From Erysipelotrichaceae bacterium (GTDB lineage Bacteria > Bacillota > Clostridia > TANB77 > CAG-508), in contig JAETTH010000012.1 of the NCBI GenBank assembly GCA_021769225.1, positions 1 through 40,532 of the forward strand: DNA of 40,532 nt, in the 5' to 3' direction. Shown here piece by piece: positions 25,916-33,768 of the stretch. A program made the translations under genes and the position numbers. Position 1 is the stretch's first letter; the number at the start of each line of letters is the position of its first letter. The notes under the pieces are model-generated. The model was not told the origin of the DNA. It searched no databases and saw only the letters and a program-made list of their open reading frames with translations.

Positions 25916-26364
25916 TTAAGTGTTTTTGTAAAGAGGTGTTGGTCGATAAAAACAATGTTCGTTTAGTCTAGTATGCAAGTTTCCTGTACCATTATAAGGA
26001 AATGTTTGGGGGCATGTTGGAACAAATGGGTTCATATACCATAAACACTCTCCAATTTCATTTACTTTATTTCCAGCTAAAGCCCAATCTGCAATACTAT
26101 AGTGTAATTCAGTTGGATTCATATTATATATATTTTGTGGGTTATATGCATTTCTCAATGTTTCAGTTGCACAATCAAATTGTCCTTGTTGAAATATGAT
26201 ATTTCGTATATTTCCTCCGAGAAGAAATTCTTGAATATTCTCCGTTCTGGTGTATTAACACGATTCATAATAACAGTGGCAACTGCTTTCATGCCATTGT
26301 CTCCTTCTCCTCCCGCTTCACACTGAACAATTCTTGCTAGCAATTCTCGTTCTGAATAAGCCAT
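25916..26364 (-). CDS. cwlJ: Spore cortex-lytic hydrolase CwlJ, needing two +1 frameshifts at CGG
   Basis: A peptidoglycan hydrolase of the SleB/CwlJ (hydrolase_2) family, which opens the spore cortex during germination. Frame 0 starts MAYSERELLARIVQCEAGGE (catalytic Glu region) and runs to NRVNTPE at codon 40. It then hits CGG (26246 minus two: bases 26244-26242). Skipping the C gives GEYSRISS and, eight codons later, a second in-frame CGG (26219-26217). Skipping that C gives GGNIRNIIFQQGQFDCATE and then NPTELHYSIADWALAGNKV up to CFYRPTP. The joined protein is 148 residues, close to the 142 of B. subtilis CwlJ, and reads as a normal CwlJ throughout. Neither single shift alone restores it. 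Upstream of gerQ as in other spore formers. Confidence 0.9.
26217..26219 (-). other. Second CGG +1 recoding site in cwlJ
   Basis: TCT CGG A in the frame reached after the first shift; skipping the C gives TCT GGA GGA AAT ATA (S-G-G-N-I). Confidence 0.88.
26242..26244 (-). other. First CGG +1 recoding site in cwlJ
   Basis: GAA CGG A at codon 41; skipping the C gives GAA GGA GAA TAT (E-G-E-Y), the family's G-E-Y segment. Confidence 0.88.
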
Positions 26365-26417
26365 AAAAAAATCACCTCTAATACTTTATTATATTTTTCT
26401 TAGTGGTGATTGGTGAT

Positions 26418-27074
26418 TTATTTTAATTTTGCAATTAGTGCTTTTATTTTAATTCCTTGCTCAGAAAACATTTTTTCGTGCTCTGTTTCAATGTTATCTG
26501 GAACATTTTCACTATGCAAATCATAAGTTTTCTTAATAATTTCAAAACCTGATTCTTCAAAATATAATAAACTAGAGGCAAATAATGAATCATCATCTGT
26601 TTTAAAATAAATTTCTCCTCCTGGCTTCAAAAATATTTTATATAATTCTAATTGTTTTGGGTGTGTCAATCTTTTCTTTCTATGCTTTCCCTTAGGCCAT
26701 GGATTACAAAAATTAATATAAATCCTATCAATACAATCTTGTTTATCCATCATAAGGTTAATTCTTGAAATATCAAATCTGGTGATAATCACATTGTCAA
26801 TTTCCCTATGCTTTTCTGAATACACCTTTTCAATATTTCTCTTTGCTAGTCCAAGCATTGGGTCAACCATATCAATAGCTATATGGTTAATATTAGGATG
26901 TTGGCAAGCAATTTGAGCAATAAAACTTCCCTTTCCACATCCCAATTCTAAATGCATAGGCTGCTCTTTCTTAAACTGTTTTATCCATTTGCCTCTTATC
27001 TCTTCTGGATGATCTATATAAAAAGAACTTTCTTCTAATTCTTTTCTTGCCCATGGCTTATATCGAATCCTCAT
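26418..27074 (-). CDS. trmB: tRNA (guanine-N7-)-methyltransferase
   Basis: Methylates G46 of tRNA. The 218-residue protein has the SAM motif HLELGCGKGSFI (about residues 42-53), then IAIDMVDPMLGLAKRNI and the TrmB signature INFCNPWPKGKHRKKRLTH with the PWPK catalytic segment, and FKTDDDSLFASSL. The start ATG follows GGAG. It is followed upstream (32 nt) by a helix-turn-helix protein gene in the same direction. Confidence 0.95.
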   Translation of the reverse strand: MRIRYKPWARKELEESSFYIDHPEEIRGKWIKQFKKEQPMHLELGCGKGSFIAQIACQHPNINHIAIDMVDPMLGLAKRNIEKVYSEKHREIDNVIITRFDISRINLMMDKQDCIDRIYINFCNPWPKGKHRKKRLTHPKQLELYKIFLKPGGEIYFKTDDDSLFASSLLYFEESGFEIIKKTYDLHSENVPDNIETEHEKMFSEQGIKIKALIAKLK

Positions 27075-27106
27075 AAGTTTTTCTCCTTTTAGTTTTTCCT
27101 TTCTAT

Positions 27107-27739
27107 CTATCTTGGAATATCTTGTATAATTTCAGGTCCTAATATACGAACAACAAAATGCATAGGTACTTCAACTTTTTGAGCAATTTGTTCATGACTT
27201 AATCCTCTTTCTTTTAGAACTTTTACTTGTTCTTCTTTTCTTTGTTTAATCACTTGTGTTTTTAATGTTGTTAAAAAATTAACATCAGATAATTGATTTG
27301 TAATTAATTGATTTAAATATCGAATAGTAGTATTATATTTACCTTCTGCAAGATATTTTCTCACCATTATCCTTACTTTATCTGTTGGAACATATCTAAG
27401 AAGTCCTTCTTCTCTCTCCTCTTCTTTGTAATAGGTTCTTTTAGTAGTTTGTGTTCCTTGTTTTTCTTCCCTTTCTTTCATAATTTGTCTACCTGATAAT
27501 CTGGAATTAAGAGGTGGAGTTTGTAAAATAGAGGCTTCTTTTTCTACAATCCCATTAGTTGCTAGTAAATTAAGAATAGAAGTAACCATTGGTTCTGTAA
27601 TACCTAATGATATTGCAATTTGATTTAATGAGTAGTCTTTATACATCTCTTTGATTTGTTGTACATTTCCTGGTGCTAAATGAAACTTTTCTTCAATACT
27701 TTTAATAATTCTTATTTCCATATATTTATTATCGTCCAT
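27107..27739 (-). CDS. Hypothetical protein with helix-turn-helix segments
   Basis: A 210-residue soluble protein I cannot name. The N-terminus has two helix-turn-helix-like segments (VQQIKEMYKDYSLNQIAISLG and ITEPMVTSILNLLATNGIVE, about residues 22-62), and the C-terminus has a third (KERGLSHEQIAQKVEVPMHF, about 182-201). Between them is a charged linker (EREEKQG..., about 80-115). This design fits a DNA- or RNA-binding regulator. ATG 27739 is 5 nt after AAAGGAGAG. Its head-to-tail position before trmB suggests co-transcription. Confidence 0.75.
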   Translation of the reverse strand: MDDNKYMEIRIIKSIEEKFHLAPGNVQQIKEMYKDYSLNQIAISLGITEPMVTSILNLLATNGIVEKEASILQTPPLNSRLSGRQIMKEREEKQGTQTTKRTYYKEEEREEGLLRYVPTDKVRIMVRKYLAEGKYNTTIRYLNQLITNQLSDVNFLTTLKTQVIKQRKEEQVKVLKERGLSHEQIAQKVEVPMHFVVRILGPEIIQDIPR

Positions 27740-27809
27740 AAAATCTCTCCTTTTCAATAATACTATTTTACCACAAATTATGTAAATTTACAAATATTTT
27801 CCTAGAAAA

Positions 27810-27838
27810 TTGCTTTATTTTGATATCTATGTTATAAT
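27810..27838 (+). promoter_or_regulatory. Promoter of the small membrane protein gene
   Basis: TTGCTT (27810-27815), 17-nt spacer, TATAAT (27833-27838). A TGCTTT / AAAGCA hairpin follows in the leader. Confidence 0.75.
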
Positions 27839-27901
27839 ATCATCTATTCAAATACCCTGCTTTTATGAAAATGAAAGCAAAACTTTAAGGAGGAATACAT
27901 A

Positions 27902-28153
27902 GTGAAAACCTGGTTCCGGAGAAATGCGCAAATAATTGATATACTCCTTGCACTCACCATTATAGCATTTTTAGGATTTTTTCTAATTACCAGGGTCGCC
28001 TTTTGCAAAACAATCCTGATTGTAACTTGTGTTGTTCGTATCCTTTGGGAAGCATTTAAGTTTGATAAACTGTTTCCCAATGTTAAATTCAAGCCTACAA
28101 TTCAACTGGTATTATCATTTGGCGTACTAATTGTAGTTTTACTGTTCCTCTAA
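27902..28153 (+). CDS. Small membrane protein of unknown function, CGG at codon 6
   Basis: A GTG start (27902) follows AAGGAGG, with a consensus promoter before it and a strong terminator after it, so this is a real transcription unit. The 83-residue product has two membrane helices (about residues 13-32 and 64-82) and a basic first end (MKTWFRRNAQ). It has no family I recognise. Codon use is unlike the neighbours (ACC, CTC, GTC, GCG, CTG, AGG), which suggests transfer from outside. Codon 6 is CGG (27917-27919) and the frame is open straight through it. If CGG here caused a +1 shift, the product would be only ten residues (MKTWFGEMRK). It is the one clear exception to the recoding pattern in this window. 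Confidence 0.6.
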   Translation: MKTWFRRNAQIIDILLALTIIAFLGFFLITRVAFCKTILIVTCVVRILWEAFKFDKLFPNVKFKPTIQLVLSFGVLIVVLLFL

Positions 28154-28160
28154 AAAGAAG

Positions 28161-28197
28161 AGCCTCTTAGTTAAATAACTAAGAGGCTGCTATTTTT
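28161..28197 (+). terminator. Terminator of the small membrane protein gene
   Basis: AGCCTCTTAGTT / AACTAAGAGGCT stem, 4-nt loop, then GCTATTTTTT. Confidence 0.9.
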
Positions 28198-28209
28198 TAT
28201 GATTTCCTT

Positions 28210-28776
28210 CTAGTGTGTCTCAATGACTTTTTTTACAAATTCATTGATGATAAATTCACGGTTAAATGATGTATTGATAAATGGCAGATCAAATTTTTTA
28301 CATTGCTTTTGAATTTCTTTACTTTGTGCTACAATTTTCTTACATTTTTCTAAAAGTTCGCGATCAGATGCTTTACTAGTATAGTCATATTCTGTATCAT
28401 ATTTTCGTATGGTTGAAAATCTCTGTTGTGGTGTTAAGTCTGGAGTACCGAAGAAATAGATATCAGCATAGTCTCGATCAATATATCTTACATAGTCTTC
28501 TGGAGATAGGTTGTCTACATCAATCAACATCCCATATCCAAATTTATCATAATCATTATGCTGAATAATTGTATTAATAATTTGAGCAACTGTTTTGCTG
28601 TAGTCAAATGGGAAAATATCTAATTCATCTTTCTTTGGTTCTTCTAAGTTTTCTTTTAAACTACTTAATATACTGTCCATTGAAATGTGTTGATATCCCA
28701 GAGTTTTAACTAGTTTAGCACATGCTGTACTTTTCCCAGAACGTGAAATTCCAGAAATAATAATATGTTTGTTCAT
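28210..28776 (-). CDS. P-loop nucleoside/nucleotide kinase-like protein
   Basis: A 188-residue protein with Walker A GISRSGKSTACAKL (about residues 8-21) at the N-terminus. It has an H-I-S-M-D substrate-side motif, YGMLIDVDNLSPEDY in a Walker-B-like position and ADIYFFGTPDLTPQQRF, which carries lid-type features. It resembles adenylate/shikimate-kinase-like and zeta-toxin-like P-loop kinases, but the substrate is not evident. It is adjacent to a DUF1287 gene (34 nt upstream), and the two are probably in one transcript. Confidence 0.7.
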   Translation of the reverse strand: MNKHIIISGISRSGKSTACAKLVKTLGYQHISMDSILSSLKENLEEPKKDELDIFPFDYSKTVAQIINTIIQHNDYDKFGYGMLIDVDNLSPEDYVRYIDRDYADIYFFGTPDLTPQQRFSTIRKYDTEYDYTSKASDRELLEKCKKIVAQSKEIQKQCKKFDLPFINTSFNREFIINEFVKKVIETH

Positions 28777-28810
28777 CTTCTTTTCTACCTCCTTTTTTAT
28801 ATATTTTTAT

Positions 28811-29491
28811 CTATCTGTCTATTTCATTTAATTGAAATCGAAAATGTCCACTAATAGTTCCGCAGCGAAGGAGTGCATCTTCTTCTCTTACTGGTTGTCC
28901 TCCATTATGAATAATCCATGGGATTCCATCTTGGTTTCTTTTATCTGAGATAATGGCAATATGTTCTAATCCAAATGTAACAATATCTCCTGGCTGCCAC
29001 TCATGGATTTGAGTAGTATCCGTAGTTAGATTTAAACAATGTTTTTCGAAAAATACTTTTAAATTTCCTACTCTTCGAAAATCAATATTGGGATCTGGTT
29101 TTCCTTCTGTTCGCGGATAGTCTTTTACATGTTCTACAATGTCTTTATCTATCATATCTTTTAGGGTGTATCCTGCATTTTTTAGTGCTCTCCAAACCAA
29201 GTCTGTACAAACTCCTTCATTTTCTGGTGGATATCCACCTGCATAATAGGCACTATGATAGGTTGGATGGTTTTTAGCATCTTGCCTTGCTCCTAACAGG
29301 ATATCAGTATAGTCATCTACTCCATTTTCATTTTTATCAATTGAGCTAATAACTGTTTTAATTCCAAAATCTTGTGCTTGATAATATTTTTTAGGAATGA
29401 TGTTCCAGTAACTTATGGCATATAGAATAAGGGCAATTAAGGATAAAACAAAAATTAGTAATATCATTTTTAATAAAAGTTTTGTTTTCAT
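28811..29491 (-). CDS. DUF1287 NlpC/P60-like secreted protein
   Basis: A 226-residue protein with an N-terminal membrane anchor (about residues 8-28). The domain after it has the DUF1287 pattern: VDDYTDILLGARQDAKNHPTY, EGVCTDLVWRALKNAGY (Cys of the C-H-N type), FRRVGNLKVFF, WQPGDIVTF, HIAIISDKRN and IPWIIHNGG. DUF1287 proteins are related to the amidase/peptidase NlpC/P60 superfamily, with Cys in C-T-D-L-V-W and His in H-I-A-I as likely catalytic residues. It may act on cell wall or on a capsule. It is followed by the P-loop kinase gene. Confidence 0.85.
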   Translation of the reverse strand: MKTKLLLKMILLIFVLSLIALILYAISYWNIIPKKYYQAQDFGIKTVISSIDKNENGVDDYTDILLGARQDAKNHPTYHSAYYAGGYPPENEGVCTDLVWRALKNAGYTLKDMIDKDIVEHVKDYPRTEGKPDPNIDFRRVGNLKVFFEKHCLNLTTDTTQIHEWQPGDIVTFGLEHIAIISDKRNQDGIPWIIHNGGQPVREEDALLRCGTISGHFRFQLNEIDR

Positions 29492-29521
29492 ATTCTTTCA
29501 CCGTTTCTTTTATAAAATGTA

Positions 29522-29553
29522 AAAAAGGACGACTTTAATAAGTCATCCCCTAT
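29522..29553 (-). terminator. Hairpin upstream of the DUF1287 gene
   Basis: GGACGACTT / AAGTCATCC stem followed on the minus strand by T6. It lies upstream of the DUF1287 gene, so it would terminate minus-strand transcription coming from the region 29554-29800, where I see no gene. It may be leader attenuation or the end of an unseen transcript. Confidence 0.6.
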
Positions 29554-29804
29554 TTTCTAAATTATATTTTTGAACTTTAGTGTGATTAGTACTTAACATC
29601 ATCTCTCATCACCAGTCATATTATATCTTATTTTATTCTTTTTTGCAATATTGAATCATTATTTCTTATATGAAATTAATAGATTGCTATTTCTTTTCTT
29701 TACATTTCTATTCAGATAATTCTTTAAAAGATTGACAAAAATAAAGATAAATAGATATAATAGGGAAAAATTTCCTTTTTAGATGTTGAAAGGAATGATT
29801 TAGT

Positions 29805-29933
29805 TTGGCTTATCTACACAAGATTGTCTTAGCTGTATCTCAAAGTTGGGAAAGTATCAGAATTGCAGTCTTTTCTCTCATATTATTCTCTATTTTTATT
29901 TTATATATTGTTAAGGAGTTTTTATGGATCTAA
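29805..29933 (+). CDS. Possible 42-residue membrane protein overlapping rluD
   Basis: A TTG start preceded by GAAAGGAATGA, then MAYLHKIVLAVSQSWESIR and one membrane helix (IAVFSLILFSIFILYIV). Its stop lies 8 nt inside rluD, whose own ribosome binding site AAGGAG is within this frame. This looks like translational coupling, but a chance ORF cannot be excluded. Confidence 0.35.
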   Translation: MAYLHKIVLAVSQSWESIRIAVFSLILFSIFILYIVKEFLWI

Positions 29934-30833
29934 GTTATCAGATAAAACCAGATGATGATTATGGGACTGTAAAGCAAGTATTAAAAGAAGAATTTTTTCT
30001 TTCTGATCGCTTAATACTAAAATTAAAAAACAGTCAAAAAATCGATTTAAACGGTAAAATAACCTATGTAAATTGTAAAGTAAAGATATTTGACATTATA
30101 CATGTTAAAATCGATTTTAAAGAAGATAATTCTAATATTATTGCTAAGAATCTTCCTCTTACTATTTTATATGAAGATGATTACTATTTAGTTGTTGCAA
30201 AACCGGCTTCCATGCCTGTTCATCCATCTATGCTTCATTTTGAAGATAGTTTATCTAATGGCATTAAGGCGTATTTTGATTCCATTGGTCTTGCAAAAAA
30301 GGTACGCCCAGTCAATCGTCTAGATAAAGATACATCTGGTATTGTTGTTTTCGCTAAAAATGAATATATTCAAGAATGTCTAATTAGGCAAATGAAACAA
30401 AATTTGTTTAAAAAAGAATATATTGCAATTGTAGATGGATTTTTTGAAAAGAAGAAGCGGGACAATTGATGCTCCTATTGCACGAAAGGAAGATAGTATT
30501 ATTCAAAGATGTATTTCTGAAAATGGTGACAGAGCAATTACACACTATGAAGTAATAGAAGAAAATAGGAAACAAAATTATTCTATAGTAAGATGTTTAT
30601 TAGAGACCGGTAGAACTCATCAAATAAGGGTTCATATGGCACATATTGGTCATCCAATTTTAGGTGATACATTATATGGATCTACCTCTCCATTTATCTC
30701 AAGACAAGCTCTTCATAGCTATATTACAAGTTTTATACATCCAATTACCAAAGAAAAAGTAGAATATTTAGCACCTATACCAGAAGATATGAAATCTTTG
30801 ATTTATATAGATATGAGTAAAATAAACTACTAA
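29924..30833 (+). CDS. rluD: RluA/RluD-family pseudouridine synthase, needing a +1 frameshift at CGG
   Basis: Converts specific uridines in 23S rRNA or tRNA to pseudouridine. The N-terminal S4-like domain (about residues 12-75) holds KEEFFLSDRLILKLK. The catalytic domain has ILYEDDYYLVVAKPASMPVHPS and the HRLD-type motif RPVNRLDKDTSGIVVFAKN with the catalytic Asp. Frame 0 reaches FFEKKK, then CGG (30458-30460), and stops three codons on. Skipping the C gives KKKGTIDAPIARKEDS, the normal family sequence. After it come ITHYEVIEE, RCLLETGRTHQIRVHMAHIG and PILGDTLYG. The joined protein is 302 residues, a standard length. AAGGAG precedes ATG 29924. Confidence 0.92.
30458..30461 (+). other. CGG +1 recoding site in rluD
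   Basis: AAG CGG G: skipping C30458 gives AAG GGG ACA ATT GAT (K-G-T-I-D), the family motif before the A-P-I segment. Confidence 0.9.
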
Positions 30834-30846
30834 ATAAAACAAAAAA

Positions 30847-30878
30847 CAAAACAGATAGGTTACTCCCTATCTGTTTTC
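30847..30878. terminator. Bidirectional terminator between rluD and rnpB
   Basis: AAAACAGATAGG / CCTATCTGTTTT stem with A- and T-runs; ends both convergent transcripts. Confidence 0.85.
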
Positions 30879-30888
30879 ATTTATATAA

Positions 30889-31232
<344 letters not shown>

Positions 31233-31238
31233 TTTACT

Positions 31239-31267
31239 ATTTTACCGTTTTTTGAAAAAAAAGTCAA
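31239..31267 (-). promoter_or_regulatory. rnpB promoter
   Basis: On the minus strand TTGACT (31267-31262), 17 nt, TAAAAT (31244-31239): a near-consensus vegetative promoter overlapping the end of the lipoprotein gene. Confidence 0.85.
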
Positions 31268-32202
31268 GATGATAGCTTTTCTAGTTCTTCCATTAAATTC
31301 CTATATTTTAAATAGTAAACATCTTTATCTTTTCCATCTAATGAATTTTCCTTTTCCTTCAACAAAACATATACTTTATTAATATTATGCTCTGAACTAG
31401 AATGATTGTTAACATCATTTAATATGGTAACATATTGATCTTCTGCTTTTTTTAGTTCATTTTTTACTCCATCCCAATTATTATCCTCTACAAAGGCATA
31501 TCCATTTAAAATATATGATTTTGTATAAGCTAAATTTTGGGCATAACTATCTTCTGAAGAAGTTTCAAGATATTTTGGAAGATAACTATATAAAACAGCA
31601 AGTGTCTTTGCCGTATCTACTTTATTTTCATCTTTTAAATACTTAGCAAGTGCATCAAGTGCTTTATTAAAATTTAAAATATCATCATGATTTACATTTA
31701 ACTGATATAAATCCAGCATAATAGTAGACCAAGTATTATATAAAGTAGATGTACTATTTTTTAACTCATCCCAACTAATTTGCTCCTTACGATTTAATGG
31801 ATTTTGAGCTATCATTTTAGAAGTCTTATAGGTTGTATTCTGAGAAGAATCTCCATTACTTGAAGAACCTCCAGAAGAATTACCAGAGTCAGAAGATTCT
31901 TCACCTGAACCACTCTGCGAACCTCCTTGTCCTCCTGAACTAGACGAAGATTCTTGTGTCTGCGAATCTTGTTTTGTAACTTCTTCTGAAATAATAGTAT
32001 AATTTGTAAACTCAATATTATTTAAAGAATTCATCATGGCAATCAATTTAGCATCCAAATATTCAATTTCACTATTAACCTTTTGCTTTAAATCGGCAGT
32101 ATCGGAACTATTATTATCACTACAACCAGTTAATAAAAAAAGAACAAAAATAGATAGAAGAGAAAAAGAAAAAATGGTTTTTATTTTAGTATTTAACTTC
32201 AT
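31264..32202 (-). CDS. Hypothetical lipoprotein
   Basis: A 312-residue protein with a lipoprotein signal peptide (KTIFSFSLLSIFVLFLLTGC, lipobox LTGC at about residues 24-27). After it come a helical segment (LKQKVNSEIEYLDAKLIAMM), a low-complexity Ser/Gly/Gln linker (about residues 84-118), and a helical C-terminal domain (ILNFNKALDALAKYL, KTLAVLYSYLPKYL, VKNELKKAEDQYVTIL). I do not recognise the family. It is anchored outside the membrane. Its last codons overlap the rnpB promoter. Confidence 0.75.
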   Translation of the reverse strand: MKLNTKIKTIFSFSLLSIFVLFLLTGCSDNNSSDTADLKQKVNSEIEYLDAKLIAMMNSLNNIEFTNYTIISEEVTKQDSQTQESSSSSGGQGGSQSGSGEESSDSGNSSGGSSSNGDSSQNTTYKTSKMIAQNPLNRKEQISWDELKNSTSTLYNTWSTIMLDLYQLNVNHDDILNFNKALDALAKYLKDENKVDTAKTLAVLYSYLPKYLETSSEDSYAQNLAYTKSYILNGYAFVEDNNWDGVKNELKKAEDQYVTILNDVNNHSSSEHNINKVYVLLKEKENSLDGKDKDVYYLKYRNLMEELEKLSS

Positions 32203-32345
32203 TTAGCACCTCTTTTCAATTTGATATCATTTTTATAAACAAATTCATTTTTAAGTCTAATTTAGTATTTGCTAAAAAATTACCTTTTATTCTCTTGCAT
32301 AGATTAAATTTTCAAAGAGATACTATAAATAAAAGGAGAAGGAAA

Positions 32346-32630
32346 ATGTCTAGAACAATTGTTAGTTTATATAGTAATAAAAAAGGTGAAATTGCTAACT
32401 TTTTAGAAAATTTTGATGAACTTGACAAAACAAGCCAAGATACATTAGAGTGGTCAAAAAGTTATGAAAATCCAATTGAAATTGCAGATATTATTGGTGC
32501 TTTTATTGATAACAATGACAAATATGAAATTAATATGTGGATTAGTTTAGATGAAGATTTTTTTATTAATGTAAGAGATAATAATGTAGATGATATTATT
32601 AAATATTTATATGAAAGGTTTCCTTATTAA
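32346..32630 (+). CDS. Small acidic protein of unknown function
   Basis: A 94-residue protein starting MSRTIVSLYSNKKGEI, with AAAAGGAGAAGG before the ATG. It is acidic and soluble; the segment KYEINMWISLDEDFFINV looks like beta-strands, and there is no signal peptide. I do not recognise a family. It stands alone, convergent with dtd through a shared terminator. Confidence 0.7.
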   Translation: MSRTIVSLYSNKKGEIANFLENFDELDKTSQDTLEWSKSYENPIEIADIIGAFIDNNDKYEINMWISLDEDFFINVRDNNVDDIIKYLYERFPY

Positions 32631-32634
32631 AAAA

Positions 32635-32674
32635 CGAAAAAGACATAGTTTTTACTTTCTATGTCTTTTTTCAT
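32635..32674. terminator. Bidirectional terminator between the small acidic gene and dtd
   Basis: AAAAAGACATAG / CTATGTCTTTTT stem with a 10-nt loop. Confidence 0.85.
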
Positions 32675-32689
32675 TTTTTGTTTCTTTTC

Positions 32690-33127
32690 CTATTTCTCAA
32701 GTAAAATTGTAACTGGTCCATCATTTAATAGCTCTACTTTCATATCAGCCCCAAAAATACCATGCTCTACAGTAAAACCTTCTTGCCTACATTTTCCCAT
32801 AAAATACTCATATAGTTCATTTGCTTTATCTGGTTTTGCAGCACCTGTAAAACTTGGTCTATTTCCACCATTACAATCTGCATATAAAGTAAATTGAGAT
32901 ACAATTAGTAATTGGCCACCAATATCACGAATGCTTAAATTCATTTTTCCCTTTTCATCTTCAAATATTCTTAAATTTAACAATTTTTTCACTAAGAAGT
33001 CTGCATTTTCTTTGGTGTCTTCTGGTCCTACACCAAGTAAAACAAGATAACCTTGCTTAATTTCTCCTGTTACTTCATTTTCCACTGTTACTTTTGCATT
33101 TTTTACTCTTTGTATTACTAATTTCAT
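32690..33127 (-). CDS. dtd: D-aminoacyl-tRNA deacylase
   Basis: Hydrolyses D-aminoacyl-tRNAs (and mischarged Gly-tRNA-Ala) to protect translation. The 145-residue length is standard. The two active-site motifs are present: SQFTLYAD (about residues 77-84) and [10 protein letters not shown] near the C-terminus (about 135-144). It begins [16 protein letters not shown]. It is the last gene of the minus-strand block, 14 nt after the zinc-ribbon gene. Confidence 0.96.
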   Translation of the reverse strand: MKLVIQRVKNAKVTVENEVTGEIKQGYLVLLGVGPEDTKENADFLVKKLLNLRIFEDEKGKMNLSIRDIGGQLLIVSQFTLYADCNGGNRPSFTGAAKPDKANELYEYFMGKCRQEGFTVEHGIFGADMKVELLNDGPVTILLEK

Positions 33128-33141
33128 AATCTCTATCCTTT

Positions 33142-33657
33142 TTATTCATCTGAATTTTCAATATTTTTGATATCTTCCGGTTTTTCTATTTCTTCAATAT
33201 TTTGCATTTCTATCTGTTGTGGTTTATCTAGTAAGATAATATCGTCCTTTTTCTCTTCTTTTTCAGTAGAAGAATCTTCCTTAGACTGTTCTTTTTCTTG
33301 TTTTACACCACAATTTGGACAATAATTACTTTCTTTTTCAATTTCCTTACTACAATTTGGACATTGCTTTTTATCACTTAATGTTAAAATTTCTTTTCTA
33401 GCTTCTTCAATTTTTTGAGCTAGATCATCAATTTTGGAAAGATAAGCCTCTACTTCTTCTTTCGCATGTTGTTTTTCTTCTCGAATGTGATTTTCATAAA
33501 TTACTTTTCCAATTTGAAGATATAAATCTTCAATTTTTGATTTATTCTCTGACATTACTATTTTAAGTTTAGCTTCTCTTGCCAATTTTCCTGTTTTTTC
33601 AGCAGCCATATTATATGTTTTACTTGCTGTTTTTCCTAATTTATCAAAAAAATCCAT
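33142..33657 (-). CDS. Zinc-ribbon protein with coiled coil
   Basis: A 171-residue soluble protein: a helical/coiled N-terminal half ([20 protein letters not shown], then [20 protein letters not shown]), then a double-zinc-knuckle [20 protein letters not shown] (about residues 104-123) and an acidic tail. This layout occurs in many small clostridial proteins of unknown role. ATG 33657 is 8 nt after GGAGG; the in-frame ATG at 33675 would lie before that site. It sits between gpsA and dtd, same direction. Confidence 0.8.
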   Translation of the reverse strand: MDFFDKLGKTASKTYNMAAEKTGKLAREAKLKIVMSENKSKIEDLYLQIGKVIYENHIREEKQHAKEEVEAYLSKIDDLAQKIEEARKEILTLSDKKQCPNCSKEIEKESNYCPNCGVKQEKEQSKEDSSTEKEEKKDDIILLDKPQQIEMQNIEEIEKPEDIKNIENSDE

Positions 33658-33768
33658 ATTAAAATCCTCCAACATTAGTATGACCCAATTTTTTAGATTT
33701 ATGATTTTTTTCTTTTTTAAATTTGTTTTAATTTTTTTCTTTTTTAAATCTATTTCTTATATGTTATT

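Noticed and set aside
9393..30460. The six frame breaks as random sequencing or assembly errors
   Set aside because: Errors in AT-rich DNA concentrate in A/T runs. Here every break is at an in-frame CGG, never in a homopolymer, and cwlJ needs the same change twice. Essential prfB is included. Reads would still be the final test.
9393..30460. Simple reassignment of CGG to another amino acid (for example Gly, Trp or Gln)
   Set aside because: A triplet reassignment keeps the frame. In these genes frame 0 reaches a stop within a few codons, and the conserved sequence continues only in the +1 frame.
9393..30460. P-site slippage on a common slippery codon
   Set aside because: The codons before CGG differ at every site, with no shared slippery base pattern, unlike the CUU-UGA site of prfB.
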